A DNA stretch of 55,301 bases from positions 1-55,301 of the forward strand of contig JBDNJM010000037.1 in NCBI GenBank assembly GCA_041687755.1. Reading direction: 5' to 3'. This DNA comes from JBDNJM01 sp041687755. GTDB lineage: Bacteria; Planctomycetota; UBA1135; GCA-002686595. Below the pieces are notes generated by a model that did no database searches, was not told the origin of the DNA, and saw only the letters and a program-made list of their open reading frames with translations. The translations under genes and the position numbers were made by a program. Shown piece by piece: positions 28,137-36,916 of this stretch. Within the stretch, counting starts at the first letter, position 1. Every line of letters begins with the position of its first letter.

Positions 28137-29333
28137 ATGACCCAGGACAACCCCATGTTTCGACCCGGACTTCCTCTCTTCCTCTCTTCTCTCGCGCTCG
28201 TGGGCGCGACCTGGACCTGGCGCGCTGGCGCCGAAGAGCGCGAGGCAGCGGACCTGCGACTCGCGGCCGTCGAGCGGCTCGCGGCCGAGCAGTCGACCCA
28301 GGCCCGCGTCGAGGAACATCGCCTGGCCGATCAAATGACGCGCCTGGAGCAGGATCTGGGCTCGACGGTGCGCTCGGAGTTTGAGGGACGCATCGGGCTG
28401 ACCGAGGCCTCCATGCAGGAGCTGCGGGCCCAACTCGATCAGCGCCAGGCCCTGCGGGCCGAGGACAACCTGTCCGAGCGTCTCGAGAGCCTCGGCGCGC
28501 GCTTCGAGCAGCGCCTCGAGCAACTCGACCTCACCGCCCAGGAAGCGCGCCAGCTCGCCGACAGCGGCCAGAACGCCCTCGAGCGCCTCGGCGGCGACCT
28601 CGAGCTGCTGCGCTCGAGCAAGCTGGACCCGGATCTGCTGTGGCGCGAGCTAATGGGCCCCGTCGTGCAGCTCACCGGTGGCGCCAGCGTGGGCTCTGGC
28701 GTGCTGCTGCAGCCCGTCCCGCACCCCGACGGCAACGGCGTGCGCACGCTGGTCCTGACCGCCTGGCACGTCGTTCGCGACACGGTCCCCGGCGGCCTTC
28801 AGGCACGCGTTCCCGTCACGGTCTACGCCGAGGACGGCGGGGTGCTGCGCCGCGAAGCCAGCATCCTGTGCCACAACGCCGACCTCGACGTCGCGCTCCT
28901 GGAGATCACCCACCGCGGCGAACTGCCCCACGGCGCGGTGCTGGCAGACGCGGATCGCGTCGCCGGAGCCCGCGTGTTCGAGCCCGTCTGGGCGATCGGC
29001 TGCCCGCTCGGCACCGACCCAATCCCGACCTCCGGAGAGATCGCCTCGCCCCACCACTCGGTCGACGGCGACCGCTACTGGATGATCAACGCGGCGACCT
29101 ACATCGGCAACTCGGGCGGAGGCATCTTCGACGGCTCCAACTTCGAGCTGCTCGGCGTGTTCAGCAAGATCTACAACCACGGCGCCCAGCGCCCGACGAT
29201 CGTGCCGCACATGGGGCTCGTCACGCCGCTCGACGAGGTCTACCCGTGGTTGGCCGAGCAGGGCTGGATGCGCGACGACCGGGGTCGCCTGGTCGAGCAG
29301 GCGCTGCAGGTGGCAGCGCTCGACGAGCAGTAG
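28137..29333 (+). CDS. Trypsin-like serine protease with N-terminal coiled coil
   Basis: A signal-anchor-like N-terminus (FRPGLPLFLSSLALVGATWTW) is followed by about 130 residues of charged coiled coil (roughly 30-165). A chymotrypsin-fold protease domain follows. The triad is visible: His211 in TAWHVV, Asp251 in DLDVALLE, and Ser326 in YIGNSGGGIF. There is no PDZ domain after the protease, unlike HtrA/DegP. The coiled coil may oligomerise or position the enzyme in the periplasm. The length of 398 aa is consistent with a single protease domain. It starts a plus-strand run of three genes, but the 118-bp gap to the next gene makes co-transcription uncertain. Confidence 0.85.
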   Translation: MTQDNPMFRPGLPLFLSSLALVGATWTWRAGAEEREAADLRLAAVERLAAEQSTQARVEEHRLADQMTRLEQDLGSTVRSEFEGRIGLTEASMQELRAQLDQRQALRAEDNLSERLESLGARFEQRLEQLDLTAQEARQLADSGQNALERLGGDLELLRSSKLDPDLLWRELMGPVVQLTGGASVGSGVLLQPVPHPDGNGVRTLVLTAWHVVRDTVPGGLQARVPVTVYAEDGGVLRREASILCHNADLDVALLEITHRGELPHGAVLADADRVAGARVFEPVWAIGCPLGTDPIPTSGEIASPHHSVDGDRYWMINAATYIGNSGGGIFDGSNFELLGVFSKIYNHGAQRPTIVPHMGLVTPLDEVYPWLAEQGWMRDDRGRLVEQALQVAALDEQ

Positions 29334-29451
29334 CGCCAGCGGGCCGCGGCGACCCTGTCGCCCGGGGCACCTGTCGCCCGGGGCACCTGTCGGGCCACCC
29401 GCGCCGGGCTTCCCCCCCGCGACCCGCCCAGCCGTCGAGTAAGCTGCCGCC

Positions 29452-31446
29452 ATGCACACGGCCGCGCAGTCCGAACGAGTGCCGCCGGGGCTCGAGGCGC
29501 GCCTGGACGTCGCGCTTTGCATCGTCGCCTGCGGCCTGCTGGTCTGGGCCCCCGCCCTCGACGTCGGCTACCTCGGCGATGACCACTCGATCCTCGCCCA
29601 CGGGGCCGCGCTGCACGTGCTGCCCTACGGGCACCCCGAACCGCTCGCCGGCTGGCAATCCGAGATGGCCGGGCGCTGGCGCTTCTTCCGGCCGCTGACC
29701 CTGGGCAGCACATGGATCGACGCGCGACTTGGGGCCGACGCACTGGTCAGCCACGCTCTCAACCTCAGCCTGCACTTGGGCGCGGCGCTGCTCGCCGCCG
29801 GCCTCGTCCTGCGATTGAGCGGGGGCCTGGCGCTGGCCGCCTTCGCCGGGTTGCTCTATGCGGTCTTCCCGACCGCGGTCGAGCCAATCGCCTGGGTCGC
29901 CGCCCGGGGCGTGATGCTGTGCACGTTCTTCTGCCTCGCGGCACTGCGCGCGACGGGCCTCGCGTTCGATGCGCCGAAGCCGCTGCGGTTCGAGCTGCTC
30001 GCCGCCGCCGCGACCGCCGCCGCGCTCGCCTCCAAAGAGCCGGCCCTGCTGCTGCCCGGCGCGCTCGGCCTGCTGCTGCTCGCCCTCGCCGTTCTCGAGC
30101 AACGCCCGCTCGCGCGCGCCGCGCGCCACCTCGCGCTCCCGGTCCTGGCCTACGCCGTCGTGTTCGCGTTCCGCTGGAGCTCGCTCGACGGCTCGCTCGG
30201 TGGCTACGCCGATTCGCCGCGCCAGACCGCCTCGCTCGGCGCGTTCGCCTCGGCGATCGTCAGCAACGTCACCGCCGTCACCTGGCCCTGGTCCGAGCTC
30301 GCGCCCGGTCGCTTGCCCTTCCACTGGGCCGCGGCGGCAGCGGGCGCGATGCTTCTGCTCACCCTCCTGATCTGCTGGAACGCCGGCCGCGGACTGCGCG
30401 CTATTGCGCTGCTTGGACTCGCCCTCGGCGCGCTGTTCCTGAGCCCCTCGCTCGGCTACCTCCAGGGCGGCTTCGACGCGCCGGGCCTGCGCCATCAGCT
30501 CAGCCCGCTGCTCGGCGTCGTGCTGGTTTGGACGGCGCTGCTCGGTGCGCTGGCCCGTCGCGGCGCTCTCGGTCGCGGCGCGAGCGTCGCCCTCGCCGTC
30601 GCGTTGGTCGCCGGCGCCGGATGGAGCGCGCGACGGCACGTGGCTCCCTGGTCCGAGGCCTCGGGCCTGCTCGCGCCGGTGCGTGCGGCCCTGCTCGAGC
30701 TCCCGGACCGCATCCCCTCCGGCCGCCTCGTCGTGCACGGGCTGCCGACGGCGTTGGGACCGTGCGCCATGGCCCCCGGCATGCTCCCGGGCCTGTACCT
30801 CAGGCCCTTCCGGAACGACCCCGCCGCCGCGCGCCGGACGCGACTCGTGCACCAGGAGCTCGCCCTGTCCGGAGACATCGATCGCGATCTGCTGCGCGCC
30901 CTGCTCGACCCCTGCGTGCGCGTGCTCGCCTGGGACCAGGCGGCGCTCGACTTCAGGATGGGCGGCTGGCCCTTCAGCGTCGGGCACCTGCGCGCGCTCG
31001 CCGAACGCGTCGAGCCGAACGTGCTGCGCGCTTCCGGCGTGGAGCTGCCGGCCCTGCGCCCGGAGGGCCTGGAGTCGCTCGTCGGACTTGAGCCCGGCCA
31101 GCTCGTAGAGGTCGAAGCCGCGCTGGGCCCGCCGTTCGGCGTGTTCCTGAAGCGCGCCGACGCGACCGCGCCCTGGATCGAGCGCACCGACGCCGGCGAC
31201 CTGCGCTGCGCCGCCGTGGGTACGCCGCGGCTGCTCGTCGTCGGCACGCCCGCAGCCCCGCGCGCGCTGGGCTCGGCCGGCGTGCTGTGCCTCGCGGTGA
31301 CCGAGCTCGTCGATCTCAACGAAGACACGCGCGCGCTGCCGACCGAGGATCTACCCCCGGGCGCCTGGGTCCAGGTCCTGTTCGAGGACGAGGCCGGCGT
31401 CGAGCGCCTCAGCGAGGCCGTGCCCGCGCGCGCCGAAGCCCGATGA
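29452..31446 (+). CDS. Polytopic GT-C-like glycosyltransferase family membrane protein
   Basis: A 664-residue inner-membrane protein with about ten to eleven hydrophobic helices in the first 430 residues and a soluble C-terminal region of about 230 residues. The first extracytoplasmic loop carries Asp43-Asp44 in GYLGDDHSIL, the position of the catalytic acidic pair in GT-C enzymes that use polyprenyl-phosphate sugars. The sequence AVFPTAVEPIAWVAARG is also typical of GT-C/TPR-type mannosyltransferase proteins. The donor and acceptor are not identifiable. It overlaps the following GT87 gene by 4 nt (ATGA), so the two probably act in one glycan or glycoprotein pathway. Confidence 0.75.
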   Translation: MHTAAQSERVPPGLEARLDVALCIVACGLLVWAPALDVGYLGDDHSILAHGAALHVLPYGHPEPLAGWQSEMAGRWRFFRPLTLGSTWIDARLGADALVSHALNLSLHLGAALLAAGLVLRLSGGLALAAFAGLLYAVFPTAVEPIAWVAARGVMLCTFFCLAALRATGLAFDAPKPLRFELLAAAATAAALASKEPALLLPGALGLLLLALAVLEQRPLARAARHLALPVLAYAVVFAFRWSSLDGSLGGYADSPRQTASLGAFASAIVSNVTAVTWPWSELAPGRLPFHWAAAAAGAMLLLTLLICWNAGRGLRAIALLGLALGALFLSPSLGYLQGGFDAPGLRHQLSPLLGVVLVWTALLGALARRGALGRGASVALAVALVAGAGWSARRHVAPWSEASGLLAPVRAALLELPDRIPSGRLVVHGLPTALGPCAMAPGMLPGLYLRPFRNDPAAARRTRLVHQELALSGDIDRDLLRALLDPCVRVLAWDQAALDFRMGGWPFSVGHLRALAERVEPNVLRASGVELPALRPEGLESLVGLEPGQLVEVEAALGPPFGVFLKRADATAPWIERTDAGDLRCAAVGTPRLLVVGTPAAPRALGSAGVLCLAVTELVDLNEDTRALPTEDLPPGAWVQVLFEDEAGVERLSEAVPARAEAR

Positions 31447-32759
31447 GAACTCGACTGCCCTGGATTTTGACGGGGCTGTTCGCGCTGACGCTTGCGATCT
31501 ACGGGCCGCTGCGGGTCGCGAACCTCGCAGGCAAGGGCCGCCAACCCTTGATCAAGTGGCAGCCTGCGTTCGAGGCCCTGGCCGCCGGCAAGAGCCCCTA
31601 CTCCCCGGCCGACGCCGCCGGTGAGGGCGAGGGCTTTCCGGGTCCGCCCTTCGCCGCCCTGGTGCTGCGTCCATTCCTCGCGTTCGGCGAAGTCGGCGGG
31701 AGCCTGGCGTTCGCCGCCGTCAAGCTCGCCCTGATCCTCTGGATGCTGCGGGCGTGCATGGCGCTCGCACGCGCTCCCGGCGAGGCGCAGGCCGTCGAGC
31801 TCGACGCGCTCACGGCCCCGCCCGTCCCGCCCTGGGCCTGGACCCTGCTGATCGCGCTCGCGTTCCGCGTTCTGCTCTCCGACGTCGTGCACGGCAACAC
31901 GAACGTGCTCGTCGCGGCGACGATCGTCGCCGCCGCCGTTGCCTGGCGCGCGCGCCTCGACGCCCTGTCCGGCCTGCTGATCGGCATCGGAGTCGCGCTC
32001 AAGCTCACGCCGCTGATCTTCGTCGTGTTCTTCCTCGCCAAGCGCAGTCGCGACGGGCTCCTAGGGCTGTTCTCCGGCCTGCTGCTGTTTGGGCTCGCCC
32101 TGCCCGGCGCCACGCTCGGCTTCGCCTGGCACCTCGAGCTGCTCGGCGACTACTGGAGCCAGATGGTCGCGCCCTTCGCAACGCTCCAAGGTCCGGGGCC
32201 CATGCAGGCGAACCAGCTCAACCAGTCCCTGACCGGCGTCGCAACCCGACTGCTGACCGACCAGCCAGCCATCGAACCGCGCGCCGGGGTCTGGCCCGAC
32301 GGCCATGCCGTCACGCTCCTGCGCCTGCAGGGCAACCAAGTCCTGTGGATCGTGCGCGCGCTCTCGCTCGTGCTGGTCGCGATCGCCGCCTGGGCCTGCT
32401 CACGGTCCGCCGACCGCACGCGCACAGGCCTCGAGTTCGGCGCCCTCGCGATGGTCATGCTGCTCGTCTCAGAGCGCTCCTGGAAGCACCACTACGTCCC
32501 CGTCGTGCTGCCGCTGGCCGCCTTGGCCTGGCTCGCCCTGAGCACCACCGGCCCCGCCCGCCGCAACGCCGCAATCGGCCTCGGCGCGTGGGCTCTGTGC
32601 GCCGGCGCGACCGGCTCAGGGATACTCGGCGACCGCGGCAGCGACCTCGCCGAGGCCTACGGAGCGTTCGTGATCGGCGCGCTCGTCCTATTCGCCGTCA
32701 GCTGCCGGGCCCTGCTGCGCGAGCCGGACGCCCCCGCGGTCGCCGCTCGATCGGCCTAG
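31443..32759 (+). CDS. Glycosyltransferase family 87 (DUF2029) membrane protein
   Basis: A 438-residue polytopic protein with about ten helices. GT87 features are the N-terminal RQPLIKWQPAFEALAAGKSPY segment with the adjacent PPFAALVLRPF motif, the conserved HGNTNVLVAATIV motif, and the ALKLTPLIFVVFFLAKR segment. GT87 members such as mycobacterial PimE are polyprenyl-phosphomannose-dependent alpha-mannosyltransferases facing the periplasm. The ATG at 31443 overlaps the upstream TGA (ATGA), which is why it is chosen over a longer in-frame extension running inside the upstream gene. The neighbour suggests a two-enzyme mannosylation or arabinosylation step; the sugar is an inference. Confidence 0.85.
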   Translation: MRTRLPWILTGLFALTLAIYGPLRVANLAGKGRQPLIKWQPAFEALAAGKSPYSPADAAGEGEGFPGPPFAALVLRPFLAFGEVGGSLAFAAVKLALILWMLRACMALARAPGEAQAVELDALTAPPVPPWAWTLLIALAFRVLLSDVVHGNTNVLVAATIVAAAVAWRARLDALSGLLIGIGVALKLTPLIFVVFFLAKRSRDGLLGLFSGLLLFGLALPGATLGFAWHLELLGDYWSQMVAPFATLQGPGPMQANQLNQSLTGVATRLLTDQPAIEPRAGVWPDGHAVTLLRLQGNQVLWIVRALSLVLVAIAAWACSRSADRTRTGLEFGALAMVMLLVSERSWKHHYVPVVLPLAALAWLALSTTGPARRNAAIGLGAWALCAGATGSGILGDRGSDLAEAYGAFVIGALVLFAVSCRALLREPDAPAVAARSA

Positions 32760-32775
32760 CCCGGACGCACCAGGC

Positions 32776-33987
32776 CTAGCGCCCCAGCGCCTCGCGCACG
32801 CTCGCGACGACGAAGTCGACTTCGTCCAGCGGGTTCGGCCAGTGCGGCGCGAGGCGCAGCACGCCATCGGGTGCGGTTTGCACGATGCCGCGCTCGAATA
32901 AGTTCATGTGCAGTGCCTCCAGCGCGACGCCCGCCGGAGGCCGCACGGCCAGAATCGCCGAGCGCGACTCCTCGGCCTCCGCACGCAGGCTCTCGAAGCC
33001 CAGGTCGAGCAGACCCGCCTCGAGCGCGTCGAGGTAGCTCTGCACGTGCGCCCGGATCGCCGCGGGGCCCAGCTGCACGAGCGGCCCCATGCCGGCCGCC
33101 GAAGCCGCGCAGCCATGGTAGTTCAAGACGCCCTGCTCAAAGTTCCCGGGCGCCCCCTGGAGCGGTTCGTCGTGGGCGACGCGCGGGCCGCCGGCGAACA
33201 AGAACGCTTCAGGATCCCGATGGCTCATCCAGCCGACGAGGCGCGGCTGCAGCTCGGCAGCGGCCTCCTTGGACACGTACAGGTAGGCGGCACCGAGGCA
33301 GCCCATCAGCCACTTGTGGGCACCGGCAGCGAAGTAGTCGATGCCGAGCGCGGCCACGTCGAGCGGCATCGTCCCGACCGCCTGGATCCCGTCGACGAAC
33401 AGCCGCGCGCCGTGCTGGCGGCAGAGCTGCCCGATGCGCTCCAGCGGCATGGCCAAGCCGTACTGGAACTGCACCGCGCACACCGCGACCAGGCGCACGC
33501 CGCGCGCAAGCTCGGCCTCGAGCTGCGCGAGTCCGACCTCGATGTCGGTCAGGAACGCATCGAGCGACACGCTCGCCAGCTCGAGCTCGAAATGTTGCGC
33601 AGCCGCGCGCCAAGGCGTCACGTTCGTCGGGAATTCACCGGCGACCACCAAGACGCGATCCCCGCTCTTCCAGGGCATCGAAAACGCGATGTCGATCACC
33701 CCGGTGGATGTATTCGCGACGCGCGCGACCTGGCGCGTCGCCGTCAGCGGATCTAGCCCGATGAGAGCGCCGAAACGCTGCCTCGCAAGCTCCGCTTGCT
33801 CCTTCGCCCAGCCGATCCACGCCAGCCCCTCGGCCGCCTGGCGTCTGACGCTTTCCGCCATAGCGGCAACGACATGAGTCGCGGCCGGCGCAACCGCCGC
33901 GTGGGCCAGGTAGGCCTTTGCCTGGAGCTCTGGGAAAGCTTGACGGCTGCCTAGGACAGCCCCGTCTATTCGTGAAGAACTCAGCAT
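32776..33987 (-). CDS. Class V aminotransferase-fold PLP enzyme (cysteine desulfurase/isopenicillin epimerase-like)
   Basis: A PLP-dependent fold type I protein of class V. The Schiff-base lysine is Lys225 in AGAHKWLMGCLG, preceded by LFVDGIQAVGTMPLDV (Asp binding the PLP nitrogen) and the phosphate-loop TSTGVIDIAFSM segment. YLAHAAVAP near the start is the standard N-terminal signature of this branch (usual YLNHAAVAP), and it supports ATG at 33987 rather than the longer frame. At 403 aa it lacks an obvious catalytic-loop cysteine of IscS or SufS, so it is more like the isopenicillin-N epimerase or selenocysteine-lyase-like set of unknown substrate. It converges with the GT87 gene (16 bp between stops). 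Confidence 0.85.
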   Translation of the reverse strand: MLSSSRIDGAVLGSRQAFPELQAKAYLAHAAVAPAATHVVAAMAESVRRQAAEGLAWIGWAKEQAELARQRFGALIGLDPLTATRQVARVANTSTGVIDIAFSMPWKSGDRVLVVAGEFPTNVTPWRAAAQHFELELASVSLDAFLTDIEVGLAQLEAELARGVRLVAVCAVQFQYGLAMPLERIGQLCRQHGARLFVDGIQAVGTMPLDVAALGIDYFAAGAHKWLMGCLGAAYLYVSKEAAAELQPRLVGWMSHRDPEAFLFAGGPRVAHDEPLQGAPGNFEQGVLNYHGCAASAAGMGPLVQLGPAAIRAHVQSYLDALEAGLLDLGFESLRAEAEESRSAILAVRPPAGVALEALHMNLFERGIVQTAPDGVLRLAPHWPNPLDEVDFVVASVREALGR

Positions 33988-34219
33988 GCAGCAGCGGCTC
34001 GGGTCACAGACCAAATGGGAGAAGGAAGAACCGGCGACCAGCAAGGCGACGTCGTCGCCGGAGCACTACAGCCCGGCTTGGACTGCGCTCACCCATTGAA
34101 CACCTTTGCTCAACGGTAGCCGCGAATCACGGGGCGGGCCCGAATTTTGCCCGGCGACGGGAGCCGAAGGAACCGGGGCTGCCTCTCCGGATCGCCGGCC
34201 CAGGGTGGACCGCTGAGAT

Positions 34220-36666
34220 CTATTCGTCGTCCAGGTAACCCAGCAGGACAAGCTGCTCACGAGTGGCATCGTCTAGCACGGTAGGAGCAGAGTTCTCGGT
34301 TCGGACGCCCATACGAGGATTAAACCCCGAGAGTTCTCGGATTCTCTGGGCGAGGAAGCCAGCGAGAACCGGCCGCTCCTCAGCCAGATCCAGCTCCTCG
34401 AGAGGGTCTTCTTCGATCCGAAACAGCTGCACGGGATCGCCAATGCGATAGATCCCTTTCCAACCGTTCCACCACGTCGCGAGCGACGCAACGTAGCGTA
34501 GCCCATGTCGAGAGTAGCTTGCGCTGAGCACGCTTTGGCGAGCCTCCGCTTCAGGGTCTAGCAGCAGCTTTGCGAAGCTCCCTGTCGCGGGGTTGCCGAG
34601 ACTCGCGTCCACCCCGACGAACTCGGCCAAGGTCTTGAGGACATCCAAGCCGCTGACCGGCTCTTCGCGCATCACACCTTTGAGCCCGAGCCCCCCGGCA
34701 GGCGGAAGATCAGCGGGATCCTGGACATGTCCTCGTAAACCGTCCACCTATGGCCCAGTCCGGCCATGCTCTTGCCGCGGTGGCGTAGGAACGCTTCACC
34801 ATGATCGCTTAACAAGACGACGATCGCTTCTTCACCGATAGGTGAGTCCTCAATCGCTTCCATCACCCTCGCCAGTTGGGCATCCAGATACGCGTAGCCC
34901 TCCTGGTAGCGGTTGACGATGTGCTGCAGGTCACGCTCGCCCGGCGTCAGGTTCCACTTGCTAATTTCGCTCAGGGTCTCGTGCTCGGCGTCGAACTCGC
35001 CTTCGTAGTCGCTGTCGATCGATCCGAAGTAGGGCGCCGGAGGCGTGTACGGTTCGTGGGGCTCGACGTAGTGAGCCCATAAGAACAACGGGCGCTCATC
35101 CGGGGCCGACAGGATCTTTTTGACGTCCTCGAGCGACTGCTCGATTCTTGGGACGGGGTAACCATCTGCCGAGCGATCCCGGAGCACCTCCCTCGGCGAA
35201 TCGAAGCCCTGCGGGTAGTTGTAGACATCCGAGCCGTTGGGGGCGTGAACGAGAGCCTCGGTTCGATAACCCCCTGCCGCGAACGCCTCCGCCCAAGTGT
35301 CCCAGTCATCGATCAGCGAAGTCTTCTCGTTCCAAGCGCCGTGCTCCCAGGGGTAGCGCGAAGTGAACAGGGACGAGATAGCTGCGATCGTGTAGGTCGC
35401 GGGGGCGTACGCCCTCTGGAACGAAGTGCCCTCGGACATGAACTTGTCCATGGTGGGCGTTAGGCCCGCCCTGCCTCCGTACCCCGAGATGTAGTCGGGG
35501 TTCGCGGCGTCGATCAGAATCGCGAGGATCGGAGCACCGCGCAGCTGCTCCAACGCTTGCTCGAACTCTTCCGAGGCCTGCTCCGTAGCGGGCTTCGAAT
35601 CCGGGAGCTGCCGATCGAGCCGTAGGTCAACCCATGCCGCCGCGCCAAGCCCACGGCCATCAACCCGGGCGATTTCTAGATCGATTCGTACAGGCTGCGC
35701 CCGAGTGACTTCGGTCGCCGCATCGACCTCGATCACGCCACCTTTGGGCTCGACAAATCCTTGGAACCAGACGGTTGGTGCCCCCTCGTCGGGAGTCGCT
35801 CGAATCGTGAGCTCCAAGGGCCCCGCGGGCGAGGACTCGAAGGGCAGGGCCACGACCTGCCCGCGAAGGCGATCGCCTGCGTGAACCTGAACGTAGTACG
35901 TCAGGGTACTTCCGGAGATCTGTTCGATCACTCCAGCCCCAGGGACATAGCGAGACCCCTCGGGAATCAGCTGCGCCGCCTTCGCCCGGCGCTTCGCGAC
36001 TCCCTTGTCCGAGAGCTGGATCTGCATCAAGCGAATCGAAGCCGACAACACGCGGGACTCTCCGCGCCCAGGTCGCGCGGCATACGGGAAGTCGCACTGC
36101 AGTTCGTTGAGACCGACCCGCTGCAGTGCGGCCGGCAAAGTCAACCTGACCATCTTGTAGCCCTTCTGGAGCTCGACCTGCGGAAGGGGCTCTCCGTTGA
36201 GAAGGAAGGTACTGGCGTAGGTCTCCGGCGCCTCGTCGTTGCGGATCATGTTCATCCCGAACGTGATCACCCGATCTGCCGGCTCCCGGATCAGGATCAG
36301 AATCCTCGCGTCCGCGCGATCCGTCCAGCAGCCGATGTCCCGATTCTCCCGATCTTCGGGCTCGTCCGCATCGGTCGGCAGAGACCAACCCGACTCCAAG
36401 TAAATTCTGGCCGCGTAGCTCCCCGGCTGAATATTGACCGGCTCGCCGAATCGAAGCGCATTCGTCCACTGCGGCCCGAACGCGTAGCCGTTGAAACGCA
36501 CGACCCGACGCCCTTCCAGGCCGAGGTAGAAGTCCAGCTCGGCGAGCGCTTTATAGCTCTGTTCTTCCTAGGTCGACCCGCCCGAGATCTGCGGCTCGGT
36601 CTCGGAGGTTCGGCCGCAGCCGGCGAGTAGGAGTCCGACAAGGAGCGAAGCAAAAAGACTCTTCAT
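34220..36666 (-). pseudogene. Alkaline-phosphatase-superfamily (sulfatase-like) lipoprotein, disrupted by a stop and a frameshift
   Basis: The reading frame begins at ATG 36666 with a lipoprotein signal (MKSLFASLLVGLLLAGC) and meets an in-frame TAG at 36568-36570, codon 33. After the stop the same frame continues EEQSYKALAELDFYLG, then a beta-rich N-terminal region and a sulfatase-like domain (ILAILIDAANPDYISGYG, SRYPWEHG and VLLSDHGEAFLRH). Near the 3' end a C run at 34691-34696 is one base short: reading one more base changes RLPGGSGSKV-stop into the continuation LGLKGVMREEPVSGLDVLKT and ends LVLLGYLDDE at 34220. Two independent lesions argue for real decay. The nucleophile position reads TYTIAA where intact relatives here have MTLPSH or WTLPAH. 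Confidence 0.85.
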
Positions 36667-36916
36667 GGAAACCGGGTGCCGTCAGAGCCGAAAAAAAGGC
36701 TCGATTGCGGCTCGCAAGAAGACCGCGCGCGCACGCCCCAATTCTGGACGCGCGGATCGAATAAGACCCAAAGACTACGGTATGCGGGGCTACAGCGAGT
36801 GGCGCGCCAGGATGCCGACGCGGCCAGGAGTCGGACCCTCCCCTTGCGCGAGGCTCGCCATTGTCCAGCCGGGCCTGGGCTCACCCCTTCGGCGTCTGCA
36901 CCCCCGTTCCGACCAC

